Shown here: one piece after another, positions 7,346-13,863 of the stretch
Position numbering within the stretch: position 1 is the stretch's first letter
How the letters are laid out: each line of letters starts with the position of its first letter
Source of the DNA: a virus
Direction: 5' to 3' (one strand)
Virus record (IMG/VR): IMGVR_UViG_3300013104_000057
Location: 1-33,962 of that record
Length of the DNA stretch: 33,962 nt
Made by a program: the position numbers and the translations under genes
Notes under the pieces: generated by a model
The model's input: the letters and a program-made list of their open reading frames with translations, nothing else
The model's database searches: none
What the model was told of the DNA's origin: nothing

Positions 7346-7632
7346 GCGCCCGCGATGAACTGACGACGCTGATCCTCGGCAAGACCGCTCCCCGCGCCGC
7401 TGACGCGATACTCGCCGCCGGGTACACCAAGCCACGGCAGATTGAGAACGTGGAAGAGCTCGACGCGCTGCCGGTCAGGAGCGTCATCCTAGACAACTAC
7501 AGCGACACATGCAGGAAGAACCGCTACGGCCGCTGGGAATCCCTCGACGAGCCTGACCAGACGTGGGACGGGCTGGGCATGACAGGCTCACTCCCCGCGG
7601 TTCTCCTGCATGAACCCGAGGCAGACGCGTGA
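7342..7632 (+). CDS. Hypothetical actinophage early protein
   Basis: Encodes 96 aa. ATG 7342 overlaps the previous stop (ATGA). The N-terminal half is helical (RDELTTLILGKTAPRAADAILAAGY). The second half has the pattern LPVRSVILDNYSDTCRKNRYGRWESL and ends LPAVLLHEP, a layout I recognise from small actinophage proteins in which LPVGSV-like and LPAxVLHEP-like motifs bracket a short Trp-containing loop. Function unknown. It is part of the 7211-8693 operon of overlapping genes. Confidence 0.6.
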   Translation: MSARDELTTLILGKTAPRAADAILAAGYTKPRQIENVEELDALPVRSVILDNYSDTCRKNRYGRWESLDEPDQTWDGLGMTGSLPAVLLHEPEADA

Positions 7633-7931
7633 GCGCCCGGGTAGAAGCCGCGGCGAAGGCAATCCACAAGCATGACGCACTTGAGGGCATCACCACTCGC
7701 TACGCCCCGACCGAGATCCATAAGGCTGAGGCCGCCGCCGCCCTCGCCGCAGCCGATGCATTCATGTTCGATAATGCGGCAGTCGAACGGGCAGCCATAA
7801 TTCTTGCGAGCTCCGAGGGATGGGACATGAACTCATTCGCAGATGAGGCTGCACGTAAAGCTTGGCTCGAAAAGCGCTACGCCGGGATCACCCGCGCCAT
7901 GATCGCCGCGCTCAAAGGAGACGAAGCGTGA
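7629..7931 (+). CDS. Hypothetical alpha-helical protein
   Basis: Encodes 100 aa from GTG 7629, which overlaps the preceding stop. It is almost wholly helical and Ala-rich: RVEAAAKAIHKHDALEGI, HKAEAAAALAAADAFMF, and RKAWLEKRYAGITRAMIAAL. No membrane segment, cysteine motif or known domain is seen. Actinophages carry many such short helical proteins of unknown role. The strict GTGA overlap on both sides supports translation. Confidence 0.55.
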   Translation: MSARVEAAAKAIHKHDALEGITTRYAPTEIHKAEAAAALAAADAFMFDNAAVERAAIILASSEGWDMNSFADEAARKAWLEKRYAGITRAMIAALKGDEA

Positions 7932-8107
7932 AGTGCCGCAACTGCGAGCAGCAGCTAGCCGTCGGGGAGTTCGCGTCCCAATCCATCATGTTCGCCGGCA
8001 AGGTACTGACCACCGTTGAGCACCAGGACGGGACAGTGTACTGCGGCCACCCGTTCCAGCCGTGGGACAAACGCACCGCCCAGCTACCCGAAGGACACGA
8101 CAAATGA
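7928..8107 (+). CDS. Small zinc-ribbon protein
   Basis: Encodes 59 aa from GTG 7928, overlapping the previous stop by 4 bases, with AAAGGAG upstream. It begins MKCRNCEQQL and later has TVYCGHPFQPWD, giving C3-x-x-C6 plus C-G-H as possible metal ligands. The middle is beta-like (QSIMFAGKVLTTVEHQDGTVYC). This is the plan of a minimal zinc ribbon; partners are unknown. It precedes the DUF6221 gene with a 4-base overlap. Confidence 0.6.
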   Translation: MKCRNCEQQLAVGEFASQSIMFAGKVLTTVEHQDGTVYCGHPFQPWDKRTAQLPEGHDK

Positions 8108-8430
8108 CCATCACCGACTTCCTACTGGCGCGCATAGCGGAGGATGAGGCCGCGTTGGAGCGCACGGGCCCGTTCCCGCATTCCACCCATGGCCGAGACC
8201 TCGTCGGCACCTACCGGGCGGACTGCCCCGATTGCATCGGCGTCCCGTCCCGGAAGCGCGTCCTGGCTGAGTGCGCGGCGAAGCGGGCGATCGTGAGCGA
8301 ATGCAGACCCGGCACCTTGGACGACCTTGACAGCGGCGAAGATGCCCAGCCCGCGCCCATGTGGGTAGCTCGCGCACTGGCTGCCGTCTATGCCGACCAC
8401 CCGGACTACCGGCAGGAGTGGGCAGTATGA
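8104..8430 (+). CDS. DUF6221 family protein
   Basis: Encodes 108 aa. Features of DUF6221 can be read directly: the opening DFLLARIAEDEAALER, the central RVLAECAAKRAIVSEC (the Lys-Arg helix typical of the family) and the ending VARALAAVYADHPDYRQEW. The family is common in actinobacteria, their prophages and phages; its function is not known. An extra DCPDC pair (about 41-45) may bind metal. It overlaps both neighbours by 4 bases. Confidence 0.8.
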   Translation: MTITDFLLARIAEDEAALERTGPFPHSTHGRDLVGTYRADCPDCIGVPSRKRVLAECAAKRAIVSECRPGTLDDLDSGEDAQPAPMWVARALAAVYADHPDYRQEWAV

Positions 8431-8693
8431 GCTGGACCAGCGAGAACTACCAGAAGGTGCGCGAGCACCTTCGGCCGGAGGACGCTTCAGTTTTTGACCA
8501 GATGCAGAGCAGCGGCATCCGACTGCTCGAAGCCGCAGAGGTCCACGGGCGGTCTACCGCATGGCTCAGCCGGGCGTGGTCACGGGCCTGCGCGGCGGCT
8601 GGCGTCCAAAGGGCTCCAATCCACACACTCAGGCTCGACTATGCGCGGGCTAAGTTCGAGCGCAACAAGGGGGCCACACATGGCGACGATTGA
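8427..8693 (+). CDS. Probable HTH DNA-binding protein
   Basis: Encodes 88 aa, ATG 8427. The segment GIRLLEAAEVHGRSTAWLSRAWSRACAAAGV reads as a helix-turn-helix in which AAEVHGRSTAWLSRAW supplies the turn and recognition helix. The C-terminal tail is basic. Its end overlaps the second integrase start by 14 bases, so the two are probably made together. It might be a directionality factor or a regulator of the integrase; that is inference. Confidence 0.5.
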   Translation: MSWTSENYQKVREHLRPEDASVFDQMQSSGIRLLEAAEVHGRSTAWLSRAWSRACAAAGVQRAPIHTLRLDYARAKFERNKGATHGDD

Positions 8694-9804
8694 GGCGCGG
8701 AAGAACGCATCGGGCCGGGTCACCAGTTACCGCGTGGAGTGGTACGACAAAGGCCAGCGCCATCGGCAAACCCTCCCCACCGAGGTAGCCGCCATCCAGT
8801 GGAAGGCGCTGCTCGAGGCGGTCAAGCACGACACCCAGGCAGCGCAGACGGCCCTGCTCCGTCAGGTATCCCGTTCACCCTCGTTCGAGGAAGTCGCCCA
8901 CGGCCACATCGAACGCCTCATCAACGTACGCGAGTACACGATCAAGCGGTACCGCGGCTACATCAAGAACCACTTCGGCAGCCTCGCACACCTGCCAGTG
9001 GACCAGATCAAAGAAGACGACCTGATTCACTGGATCAAAGCCATGGTCAAAAAGGGTTGCTCCCCGAAGACCATTGCCAACGTCCACGGCTTCATCCACG
9101 CCGCCATGAACTCTGCCGTCCGCCGCGGTCTCCGCACAGACAACCCCTGCAACGGCCGGCTGCTGCCCAAGGACGATGCGACCGAAGACAAAGCAATGTT
9201 CCTCACCATGGAGCAGATGAACGCCATCATCGACCAAGCCGACGAATGGCACCGGCCTATGTGGCGGCTGCTCATCGGATCCGGGCTGAGGCTCGGGGAA
9301 GCAACCGCGCTCCTGGCGTCAGACTTCCAGCTGGACGCCGCGACGCCATCAGTCCGCATCATGAAAGCCTGGCAGGAAATGGAAGACGGCTGGGCAGTCG
9401 GGGCACCCAAGACCAAGAAGGCGCGCCGCACCGTGGCCCTCGCACCATCCACCGTCACCGCCATCCGGGAACGAGTAGAGGCCGCACCCAAAGGCAAGCC
9501 CGTGTTCTCCATCTCCCCCGGGACGACCGTCTACCCACAGCACCGGCAATGGCTCGACGCCTGGTACGCCGCGCTCAAAGCATCGAAGCTCGAACTGGAC
9601 CAGCGGCCCAGGATCCACGACATCAGGCACTCACACGCCTCCATGATGATCGCCGGCGGCATGAACCTATTCGAGCTCGCCAACAGGCTCGGCCACGAGT
9701 CGATCACCACCACCACCAACACATACGGCCACCTCGTACCCGACGCCCACTTCAGGGCGGCCGCCATGGTCGAACAAGCACTGCAAGGCGTCATCGAGAA
9801 CTGA
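8680..9804 (+). CDS. int: Phage tyrosine integrase with arm-binding domain (second integrase)
   Basis: Encodes 374 aa; ATG 8680 follows AAGGGGG. Residues 1-60 form the AP2-like arm-binding domain (TIEARKNASGRVTSYRVEWYDKGQRHRQ), 65-155 the core-binding SAM-like domain, and 175-374 the catalytic domain with R204 (GSGLRLGE), a Lys-rich beta-turn (KTKK, 244-247), H313-D-I-R316, H339 (LGHES) and Y349 (NTYGHL). All catalytic residues are present. This is the classic actinophage integrase plan, and an arm-binding domain fits the repeats flanking the attP-like core 1.6 kb upstream. It is the stronger candidate for phage integration, leaving the first recombinase unexplained. Confidence 0.9.
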   Translation: MATIEARKNASGRVTSYRVEWYDKGQRHRQTLPTEVAAIQWKALLEAVKHDTQAAQTALLRQVSRSPSFEEVAHGHIERLINVREYTIKRYRGYIKNHFGSLAHLPVDQIKEDDLIHWIKAMVKKGCSPKTIANVHGFIHAAMNSAVRRGLRTDNPCNGRLLPKDDATEDKAMFLTMEQMNAIIDQADEWHRPMWRLLIGSGLRLGEATALLASDFQLDAATPSVRIMKAWQEMEDGWAVGAPKTKKARRTVALAPSTVTAIRERVEAAPKGKPVFSISPGTTVYPQHRQWLDAWYAALKASKLELDQRPRIHDIRHSHASMMIAGGMNLFELANRLGHESITTTTNTYGHLVPDAHFRAAAMVEQALQGVIEN

Positions 9805-9810
9805 CAACAC

Positions 9811-9854
9811 AAAGAGGCCCCCGCTGTCACCACGACGGCGGGGGCCTCTTTTTT
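9811..9854. terminator. Bidirectional terminator between integrase and leftward regulator
   Basis: AAAGAGGCCCCCGC (9811-9824) pairs with GCGGGGGCCTCTTT (9838-9851) in a perfect 14-bp stem. Six T follow on the plus strand (9849-9854), and three or more T follow on the minus strand. It serves both the integrase and the convergent XRE gene that ends at 9860. Confidence 0.92.
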
Positions 9855-9859
9855 GTGGT

Positions 9860-10126
9860 CTAGTGGGCTCGCATGGCCCGAACTGCCGAGGTCAGCAGCC
9901 GAAGCAAATCCTCATCTAGGACTTTGCAGATTGCTTCAAGATCGTTCGCTGAAAAACTTGCCTCGCCGCGCAGCCTCTTAGACATGTAGCTCTGGGATCG
10001 ATCGATCAACCGGGCAAGCTGAGCCCCGCTCTTCCGATGCCGCGTCAAAGCCAGACGCACCTCATCTGCTACGGCGCGTGCGAACGCGCCAGGCTCTGGC
10101 TCTTTTCCTGCGGGCATGATCGCCAT
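9860..10126 (-). CDS. XRE-family regulator (second repressor-like gene)
   Basis: Encodes 88 aa; ATG at 10126 is set by AGGAG eight bases upstream. A HTH of the lambda Cro/XRE type spans about 34-70 (SGAQLARLIDRSQSYMSKRLRGEASFSANDLEAICKVL). No other domain is present. It is leftward, ends on a bidirectional terminator and is preceded by a 322-base gap that holds its own promoter elements and repeats. In phages such a lone small XRE protein may be an accessory repressor of integration or early genes. It is unlikely to share an operon with the next leftward XRE gene because of the gap. Confidence 0.75.
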   Translation of the reverse strand: MAIMPAGKEPEPGAFARAVADEVRLALTRHRKSGAQLARLIDRSQSYMSKRLRGEASFSANDLEAICKVLDEDLLRLLTSAVRAMRAH

Positions 10127-10166
10127 TGTAAGCACTCCTATAGGGCAAACTACCCCTTGACCAGCA

Positions 10167-10260
10167 GTTATACCGCAAGTGCGCATAACGAGTCTATATA
10201 AGGCGACGGAAGCCTACTGATTAGTAGGAAACGGGATTAAGCTATCGAGTCTATTTAGGG
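10167..10260 (-). promoter_or_regulatory. Promoter region of the XRE gene with repeats
   Basis: On the minus strand TATAAC (10167-10172) is a likely -10; TAGACT (10191-10196) 18 bases away may be the -35. A near-exact direct repeat, CGAGTCTAT(A/T)TA(A/G)GG, occurs at 10189-10203 (over that -35) and 10246-10260. Between them CCTACT-GATT-AGTAGG (10213-10228) is a perfect palindrome. Together they look like an operator set distinct from the TTAGTC sites at 10702-10858. Confidence 0.45.
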
Positions 10261-10293
10261 TAATCTGGCCGCGGATTCCGGCCCAAAAAGTAA

Positions 10294-10319
10294 CCGCGCC
10301 CCCGTTGTCGGGGACGCGG
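10294..10319 (+). terminator. GC hairpin upstream of a small rightward frame
   Basis: CCGCG and CCCCG pair with CGGGG and CGCGG around the loop TTGT, with a single C-A mismatch. There is no T run. It could end leftward or rightward transcripts or act as a leader structure for the frame at 10358. Confidence 0.4.
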
Positions 10320-10357
10320 TGTACTGTATCGGAATCGAACATACTTTCGAAGGAAAA

Positions 10358-10516
10358 ATGCTGGGGGCAGCCGACGTGCACAACAACTACATCCACATCG
10401 CCACCATGACCATTGGGGACCTCTTCACCCTGGCCGCGGCCCGAGGCCTTATGCCCTCCGAGCTCCTGGACGGGCGATTCTGGCTTCGGCGCGCTGCATC
10501 AGCAGACGAGGACTAA
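10358..10516 (+). CDS. Possible 52-residue protein overlapping a leftward repressor
   Basis: The ATG at 10358 follows AAGGA closely. The product reads MLGAADVHNNYIHIATM then IGDLFTLAAARGLMPSELLDGRFW, which looks like a small helical domain. Its last 68 bases run antisense to the 3' end of the XRE gene 10449-10709. Both could be translated, or this frame could be chance. No family recognised. Confidence 0.4.
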   Translation: MLGAADVHNNYIHIATMTIGDLFTLAAARGLMPSELLDGRFWLRRAASADED

Positions 10517-10709
10517 GGTCGAATGCGGCGGCGATATCGAAGAGGGTTGTGACCGGCATGGTGCGCTGGTTCTTCAGGTACTTGGTCATCGTCACCGGGT
10601 GGATGCCCACTCGCTCGGCCAGCGTCTTCTGATCCATGCCTCGCTCTACAAGCTCGACCTTGATCTGAGTTGAGAGAGCCTCTTCTAAACCCTCGAATGC
10701 GTTAGTCAT
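10449..10709 (-). CDS. Immunity repressor candidate, XRE-type HTH
   Basis: Encodes 86 aa. The HTH spans about 24-60: MDQKTLAERVGIHPVTMTKYLKNQRTMPVTTLFDIAAAF. The protein is single-domain, with no cleavage or dimerisation domain of LexA type. It is transcribed away from a Cro-like gene across a 141-base gap full of TTAGTC half-sites, the usual layout of a lysogeny switch. The start codon itself lies in one of these sites, and no ribosome site is evident, so the transcript may be leaderless. Best candidate for the phage repressor. Confidence 0.75.
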   Translation of the reverse strand: MTNAFEGLEEALSTQIKVELVERGMDQKTLAERVGIHPVTMTKYLKNQRTMPVTTLFDIAAAFDLSPRLLMQRAEARIARPGARRA

Positions 10710-10715
10710 GTGGCT

Positions 10716-10745
10716 AGCTTATGTTCATTCGGACACGGTTTGCAA
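10716..10745 (-). promoter_or_regulatory. Leftward promoter of the repressor
   Basis: On the minus strand TTGCAA (10740-10745) is followed after 18 bases by TAAGCT (10716-10721); a shifted CATAAG is an alternative -10. Transcription would begin at or within two bases of the ATG at 10709, giving a leaderless or nearly leaderless mRNA. The -10 match is weak. Confidence 0.4.
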
Positions 10746-10813
10746 TAGATCGACTAATTGGGTAAGTCGTTTGGGTACTCGAATGACACGGATGCAATTA
10801 CTTGTTTTAGGGG

Positions 10814-10843
10814 TTGCGCTTAGTCGGACGACTAAGCTACGGT
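10814..10843 (+). promoter_or_regulatory. Rightward early promoter with operator in its spacer
   Basis: TTGCGC (10814-10819) and TACGGT (10838-10843) are 18 bases apart. The 20-base perfect palindrome 10818-10837 fills the spacer, so a bound repressor would exclude RNA polymerase. The start would fall at the ATG at 10851, which has no ribosome site: a probable leaderless transcript. Confidence 0.6.
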
Positions 10844-10850
10844 TAGTCAC

Positions 10851-11111
10851 ATGGCTAAGACAAACGCTGGGAAGCAGCCTCGACACGTAAACGAAATCGA
10901 CCTCATCAACCAGGTACTCGCAGACAAGGGAGTCAGCAAAAACTCCCTCGCAGACCAAACCAACATCCCCTACAAGACGCTCTGCAGACGACTTGAAGGC
11001 GACGGACTCCTGACCCTCATCGAACTCCGCAAGATCGCCGCCGCTCTCGAAGTATCACCCTCCGACATCCACCCCGACGAACTCACCGTACAACGACAGG
11101 CAGCCGCCTAG
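10851..11111 (+). CDS. Cro-like XRE regulator
   Basis: Encodes 86 aa with HTH at about 29-62 (VSKNSLADQTNIPYKTLCRRLEGDGLLTLIELRKIAAAL), followed by EVSPSDIHPDEL. It is the first gene to the right of the operator array and lies divergent to the repressor candidate, as Cro does in lambdoid switches. Both proteins are 86 residues long, but their sequences differ. The lack of a ribosome site and the closeness of the -10 box point to leaderless translation. Confidence 0.75.
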   Translation: MAKTNAGKQPRHVNEIDLINQVLADKGVSKNSLADQTNIPYKTLCRRLEGDGLLTLIELRKIAAALEVSPSDIHPDELTVQRQAAA

Positions 11112-11113
11112 TC

Positions 11114-11353
11114 ATGGCCCGCATATCAGAGTCCTACGCAACGACGCAGGACATGGCCGCCAAGTACCGGATCGGAGACGACACCGTACGCAGGAAAGCC
11201 CAGACGGGCGAATGGCCCTGCGACAGAATCGGCAGACTCTACCGATTCTCCCCATCACAGCAAGACGAAATCGCACAGATCGTAGCCGGCACCAAGTCCG
11301 GCGGATACGACAAAGACCGCATCGCAGCAGCACTCCGCAAACTCTCCGCATAG
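11114..11353 (+). CDS. Excisionase-like HTH protein (recombination directionality factor candidate)
   Basis: Encodes 79 aa. The pattern TTQDMAAKYRIGDDTVRRKAQTGEWPCDRIGRLYRFSPSQQDEI is that of HTH_17/MerR-like excisionases: a two-helix reader, a wing with (W)PxxRIGRLYRF, then a terminal helix. Such proteins bend attP/attL/attR DNA and steer the integrase to excision. The gene is two bases after the Cro-like stop and would be expressed from the early promoter, as expected for excision upon induction. Either integrase could be the partner. Confidence 0.7.
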   Translation: MARISESYATTQDMAAKYRIGDDTVRRKAQTGEWPCDRIGRLYRFSPSQQDEIAQIVAGTKSGGYDKDRIAAALRKLSA

Positions 11354-11467
11354 CAATACCTTCAGCCGCAGCGCATGGCGCCGGCACCCCGCCCCAAGTC
11401 CGGGCAACCTCTCACTGAATCAACCACCACTCTCGTGTTCCTTGCGAGAAGAAGGGGCTTATTTGTC

Positions 11468-11728
11468 ATGCCCAAAAACACCGATTACCTGTCCATGCTC
11501 GCCACCTACAACAACGAAAACGGCATCACCGCCACGTTCTCTGAGATGAAAAAGACCGCCCGCCGGATGCAGAAGCATCACGAATCCATGCCGGACGGAT
11601 GGCGCCTCACTGTTGAGGACTATTTCCGCCAGGTCTCCGACCCGACCGGGGAAGAGGCTACGGACAACGTCATGAACGAACGCGCCAAGCAGAACAAGGC
11701 GAACGCGGCAAGGAGGCTGGCCGCATGA
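11468..11728 (+). CDS. Hypothetical early protein
   Basis: Encodes 86 aa from ATG 11468; AAGGGG lies 12 bases upstream, a rather long spacing. The sequence (YLSMLATYNNENGITATFSEMKKTARRMQKHHESM, then WRLTVEDYFRQVSDP) suggests a small helical, basic protein that may bind nucleic acid. The 114-base gap before it holds a small TCTCG/CGAGA hairpin (about 11432-11450) and no clear promoter. No family recognised. Confidence 0.55.
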   Translation: MPKNTDYLSMLATYNNENGITATFSEMKKTARRMQKHHESMPDGWRLTVEDYFRQVSDPTGEEATDNVMNERAKQNKANAARRLAA

Positions 11729-11997
11729 CGCAGGCGATGGCGCTCGAAGATACCGACTGGCACGAAGACGCCGTGGCCACCATCCTCGGCCTGGCAAACA
11801 AGAACCTCATGTTCACCGCCGACGACCTGGTCCGGGAGATGCGGAAACCTCCCCACCCGAACATGACGGGCGCCGCATTCACCGCTGCCCGGACGCTCGG
11901 CTACATCCGATCCGTCGGCTACCAGCAATCCACTACCAAGTCCCGAAACAAGGGCGTCATCCGAGTCTGGACGCGCTGCACCGAGAGGAAATCATGA
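11725..11997 (+). CDS. Probable winged-helix protein
   Basis: Encodes 90 aa, ATG 11725 overlapping the previous stop. The order DWHEDAVATILGLANKNLMFTADDLVREM, GAAFTAARTLGYIRSVGYQQSTTKSRNKGVIRVW reads as a winged helix: two helices, a recognition helix ending in LGYI, then a beta wing. Similar small proteins in actinophages are used as DNA-binding accessories. Function unknown. Confidence 0.55.
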   Translation: MTQAMALEDTDWHEDAVATILGLANKNLMFTADDLVREMRKPPHPNMTGAAFTAARTLGYIRSVGYQQSTTKSRNKGVIRVWTRCTERKS

Positions 11998-12155
11998 TCC
12001 AGCTTGCAAGCTTCGGCGTCCTGCTTTGCATCATCCTCGCGGCCGGATTCGCCGCGTACCTGCCGCTGGCAAGGGCCCACGATGCACATCTGCTGCATAA
12101 GCCCGGCGAATGCATCGACTGTGACGACGACCGGCCGGACGTCAGCTGGCTATGA
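11994..12155 (+). CDS. 53-residue single-pass membrane protein
   Basis: ATG 11994 overlaps the previous stop and has GAGAGGAA upstream. One hydrophobic segment (about 4-24, ASFGVLLCIILAAGFAAYL) is followed by a His-rich stretch (RAHDAHLLHK) and C-I-D-C. It would sit in the inner membrane with a short tail. Role unknown. Confidence 0.55.
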   Translation: MIQLASFGVLLCIILAAGFAAYLPLARAHDAHLLHKPGECIDCDDDRPDVSWL

Positions 12156-12268
12156 ACAGCGACTGGTTACTCGAAGAGCCCGACGACACCGACCACGACG
12201 AACTGGCCGACCTGGCCAACACCCGCGCCGAAGACGACGCGGACGCACACCGCAAGGGGGAGCAATGA
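12152..12268 (+). CDS. 38-residue acidic protein
   Basis: Starts at ATG 12152 and overlaps both neighbours by 4 bases. The product is strongly acidic (EEPDDTDHDELADL, RAEDDADAH). No motif is recognised. Such tiny acidic phage proteins sometimes mimic DNA or bind host enzymes; nothing in the sequence proves this here. Confidence 0.45.
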   Translation: MNSDWLLEEPDDTDHDELADLANTRAEDDADAHRKGEQ

Positions 12269-12651
12269 GCACCAAAGCCCGAATCAAACAGATCTTGAAC
12301 GACTGCTGCGCCGGGAACGCAAGCCTAGCAACAGACATCCTGCACACAGAGTTCGTCATCATTGACCGCGGCGATCTGCCAGATGTGAAGCATGGCATCC
12401 AGGAAGACATGTACTACGCGGACGGCCAGAACATCATCTACACCAGCCTTGAGAACGCCCGCACTTGGGTACTCCGAGACGTTGCCGTCTGGCAATTCAT
12501 GGAACACGCCGGTGAGCGTGCCGCTGAGAAGCTCCGTGCACGCCTCGACGAGCTGGCCGCAGAGTTCACGGCCGTCAACAGCTACAGCGGGCAGATGCCC
12601 TACACGCAGAAGCTAATCGATCGAATCATCGAACTTGAGGGCCAGTCATGA
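12265..12651 (+). CDS. Hypothetical protein, mixed alpha/beta
   Basis: Encodes 128 aa; ATG 12265 follows GGGGGAG. It has an N-terminal helix (TKARIKQILNDCC), a strand-rich centre (TEFVIIDRGDLPDVKHGIQEDMYYADGQNIIYTSLENA) and a long C-terminal helix (AGERAAEKLRARLDELAAEF). No catalytic motif stands out and no family is recognised. Confidence 0.6.
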   Translation: MSTKARIKQILNDCCAGNASLATDILHTEFVIIDRGDLPDVKHGIQEDMYYADGQNIIYTSLENARTWVLRDVAVWQFMEHAGERAAEKLRARLDELAAEFTAVNSYSGQMPYTQKLIDRIIELEGQS

Positions 12652-12788
12652 GAAGCAAGAACAGCGCGGAATCGTGGATGGCCCAGTGCCTCCGCGACGA
12701 AGCCAACCAACTGGCCATCGCAGTCCGGATGCTCGAATGGCAGGCCGGATACTCGACGGGCGTGGCTGAAGCGCAGGTGGCAGCATGA
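12648..12788 (+). CDS. 46-residue helical protein
   Basis: ATG 12648 and TGA 12786 overlap both neighbours (ATGA). The product is nearly one long amphipathic helix (AESWMAQCLRDEANQLAIAV, then RMLEWQAGYSTGVAEAQVAA). It may act through dimerisation or by binding a larger protein. Not recognised. Confidence 0.5.
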   Translation: MRSKNSAESWMAQCLRDEANQLAIAVRMLEWQAGYSTGVAEAQVAA

Positions 12789-13177
12789 GCGCCGGGTTTG
12801 CTTCCGAGCGGACTGTCACCGCCAAGAAGGAACACCAGTGCGGGGAATGCTGGCGAACCATCGACAAAGGCGAGACGTACGAGCGCCTGGCTGGCAAGTG
12901 GGAAGGCGACTTCTGGGATATGAAGTCCTGCACCCACTGCTCGGCATTCCGAAAGATCATCGACGCCGTAGACAACGACTTCTGGGAAGGCGCGTACGGC
13001 GGCATCCACGCATGGGTGGACGACATCGGATCTTCCCCCGCCGAGCTCGCCTACTGGCACAGCAAAGGCAAGTACAGCGCGCTCTCCCTGTACCGCTGGT
13101 CCACATGGTTCGGCGGCCAATGGCGGAACCACGATGGCGATCTTCGCGCCGTCCCCCAGCTGGAGGCCAAGCCGTGA
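12785..13177 (+). CDS. Zinc-binding actinophage protein
   Basis: Encodes 130 aa. A four-Cys site is visible: C-G-E-C (19-22, HQCGECWRTIDKGETY) and C-T-H-C (about 49-52, KSCTHCSAFRKII), with an intervening GKWEGDFW strand. The C-terminal half is Trp/Tyr/Gly-rich (EGAYGGIHAWVDDI, LYRWSTWFGGQW). This arrangement of CxxC-WRxIxxGExY with a second CxHC is common in phages of actinobacteria. Its partner is unknown; it is probably an RNA/DNA or protein adaptor. Confidence 0.65.
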   Translation: MSAGFASERTVTAKKEHQCGECWRTIDKGETYERLAGKWEGDFWDMKSCTHCSAFRKIIDAVDNDFWEGAYGGIHAWVDDIGSSPAELAYWHSKGKYSALSLYRWSTWFGGQWRNHDGDLRAVPQLEAKP

Positions 13178-13260
13178 CCGCGCACAACCCCGTCGAAGTC
13201 ACGGGGAACATCATCGTCCACCACCCCACCCGGCCCACCCAACAAGGCGGCAACAAATGA
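13174..13260 (+). CDS. 28-residue peptide
   Basis: GTG 13174 and TGA 13258 overlap both neighbours by 4 bases, and the frame fills the gap between them exactly. It reads TAHNPVEVTGNIIVHHPTRP and a short polar tail. No homology is recognised; support comes from the unbroken overlap chain. Confidence 0.4.
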   Translation: MTAHNPVEVTGNIIVHHPTRPTQQGGNK

Positions 13261-13538
13261 AAGCGCCCGAGTACTACCCGCGCATCCCGGCTTGCCCTGA
13301 GCAGTCAGGCTGGGGCTTTGCCCGTGACGACTGGTTTGATGACCGCGCCGCCGAACGCAAGCTGATCCAGCAGAAGCGCCTCACGGACGCCGAACTCGCC
13401 GCCGAGGTGCATGCGGCAAACTCCGCCGCATGGCGGGCGCACAGCACTAAAGGTGGGGGCCTACCACTGCTGGAAGACCGCTTCGAAACCTTGTACCGCT
13501 TCGCCGCCCTCCCGCACTATGACGAGGCTGCATCGTGA
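13257..13538 (+). CDS. Hypothetical protein
   Basis: Encodes 93 aa from ATG 13257. After KAPEYYPRIPACPEQSGWGF it has a helical centre (DRAAERKLIQQKRLTDAELAAEVHAANSAAW) and a C-terminal FETLYRFAAL helix. No motif or family is recognised. Overlaps its neighbours on both sides. Confidence 0.55.
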   Translation: MKAPEYYPRIPACPEQSGWGFARDDWFDDRAAERKLIQQKRLTDAELAAEVHAANSAAWRAHSTKGGGLPLLEDRFETLYRFAALPHYDEAAS

Positions 13539-13708
13539 GGGGCTGGTTCCGGTCACTGCGCTGGCGCCGTCCGTCTCCCCCACCTGTGACGTCCAAACCC
13601 TCTCCGGGCGAGGCAATCATCATCAGCAAGTCAGGGCACACGGAAGAGTCCTGGGCCCGGCTCACTGACCTGCAACGGGCGGATATCAGATGGAGGATCG
13701 GCGCATGA
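13535..13708 (+). CDS. Small basic protein
   Basis: Encodes 57 aa from GTG 13535. It opens with a very basic stretch (RGWFRSLRWRRPSPPP), followed by EAIIISKSGHTEESWARL and DLQRADIRWRIGA. The basic start suggests nucleic-acid or membrane-surface binding. Not recognised. Overlaps of 4 bases on both sides support it. Confidence 0.5.
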   Translation: MRGWFRSLRWRRPSPPPVTSKPSPGEAIIISKSGHTEESWARLTDLQRADIRWRIGA

Positions 13709-13833
13709 GCCCCACGATGGCACTATCCCTGGCACTGTCCGTTCCGGAGACGCCCGAGAACTACAGAGTGTTGCGCGAGCTCGTCTCGGTCCTTCAGGCC
13801 CTCGTCAACCGCGAAGAAGACTCCGACGACTGA
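13705..13833 (+). CDS. 42-residue protein
   Basis: ATG 13705 overlaps the previous stop. It contains MALSLALSVPETPENYRVLRELVSVLQALVN (seen as a short hydrophobic helix and an amphipathic helix) and an acidic tail, EEDSDD. Unknown function. Confidence 0.45.
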   Translation: MSPTMALSLALSVPETPENYRVLRELVSVLQALVNREEDSDD

Positions 13834-13863
13834 GGCGAACCACCTAACCGAGAGGGGGCAGCG

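Larger units (their letters stand above)
10702..10858. promoter_or_regulatory. Operator array of the lysogeny switch
   Basis: TTAGTC half-sites occur in four groups. 10702-10717 and 10843-10858 share TTAGTCA-NN-TGGCTA and cover the start codons of the leftward and rightward genes. 10751-10769 pairs CGACTAA with TAAGTCG. 10818-10837 is a perfect palindrome, GCTTAGTCG-GA-CGACTAAGC. Such spacing suits binding of two related XRE proteins. Confidence 0.75.
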
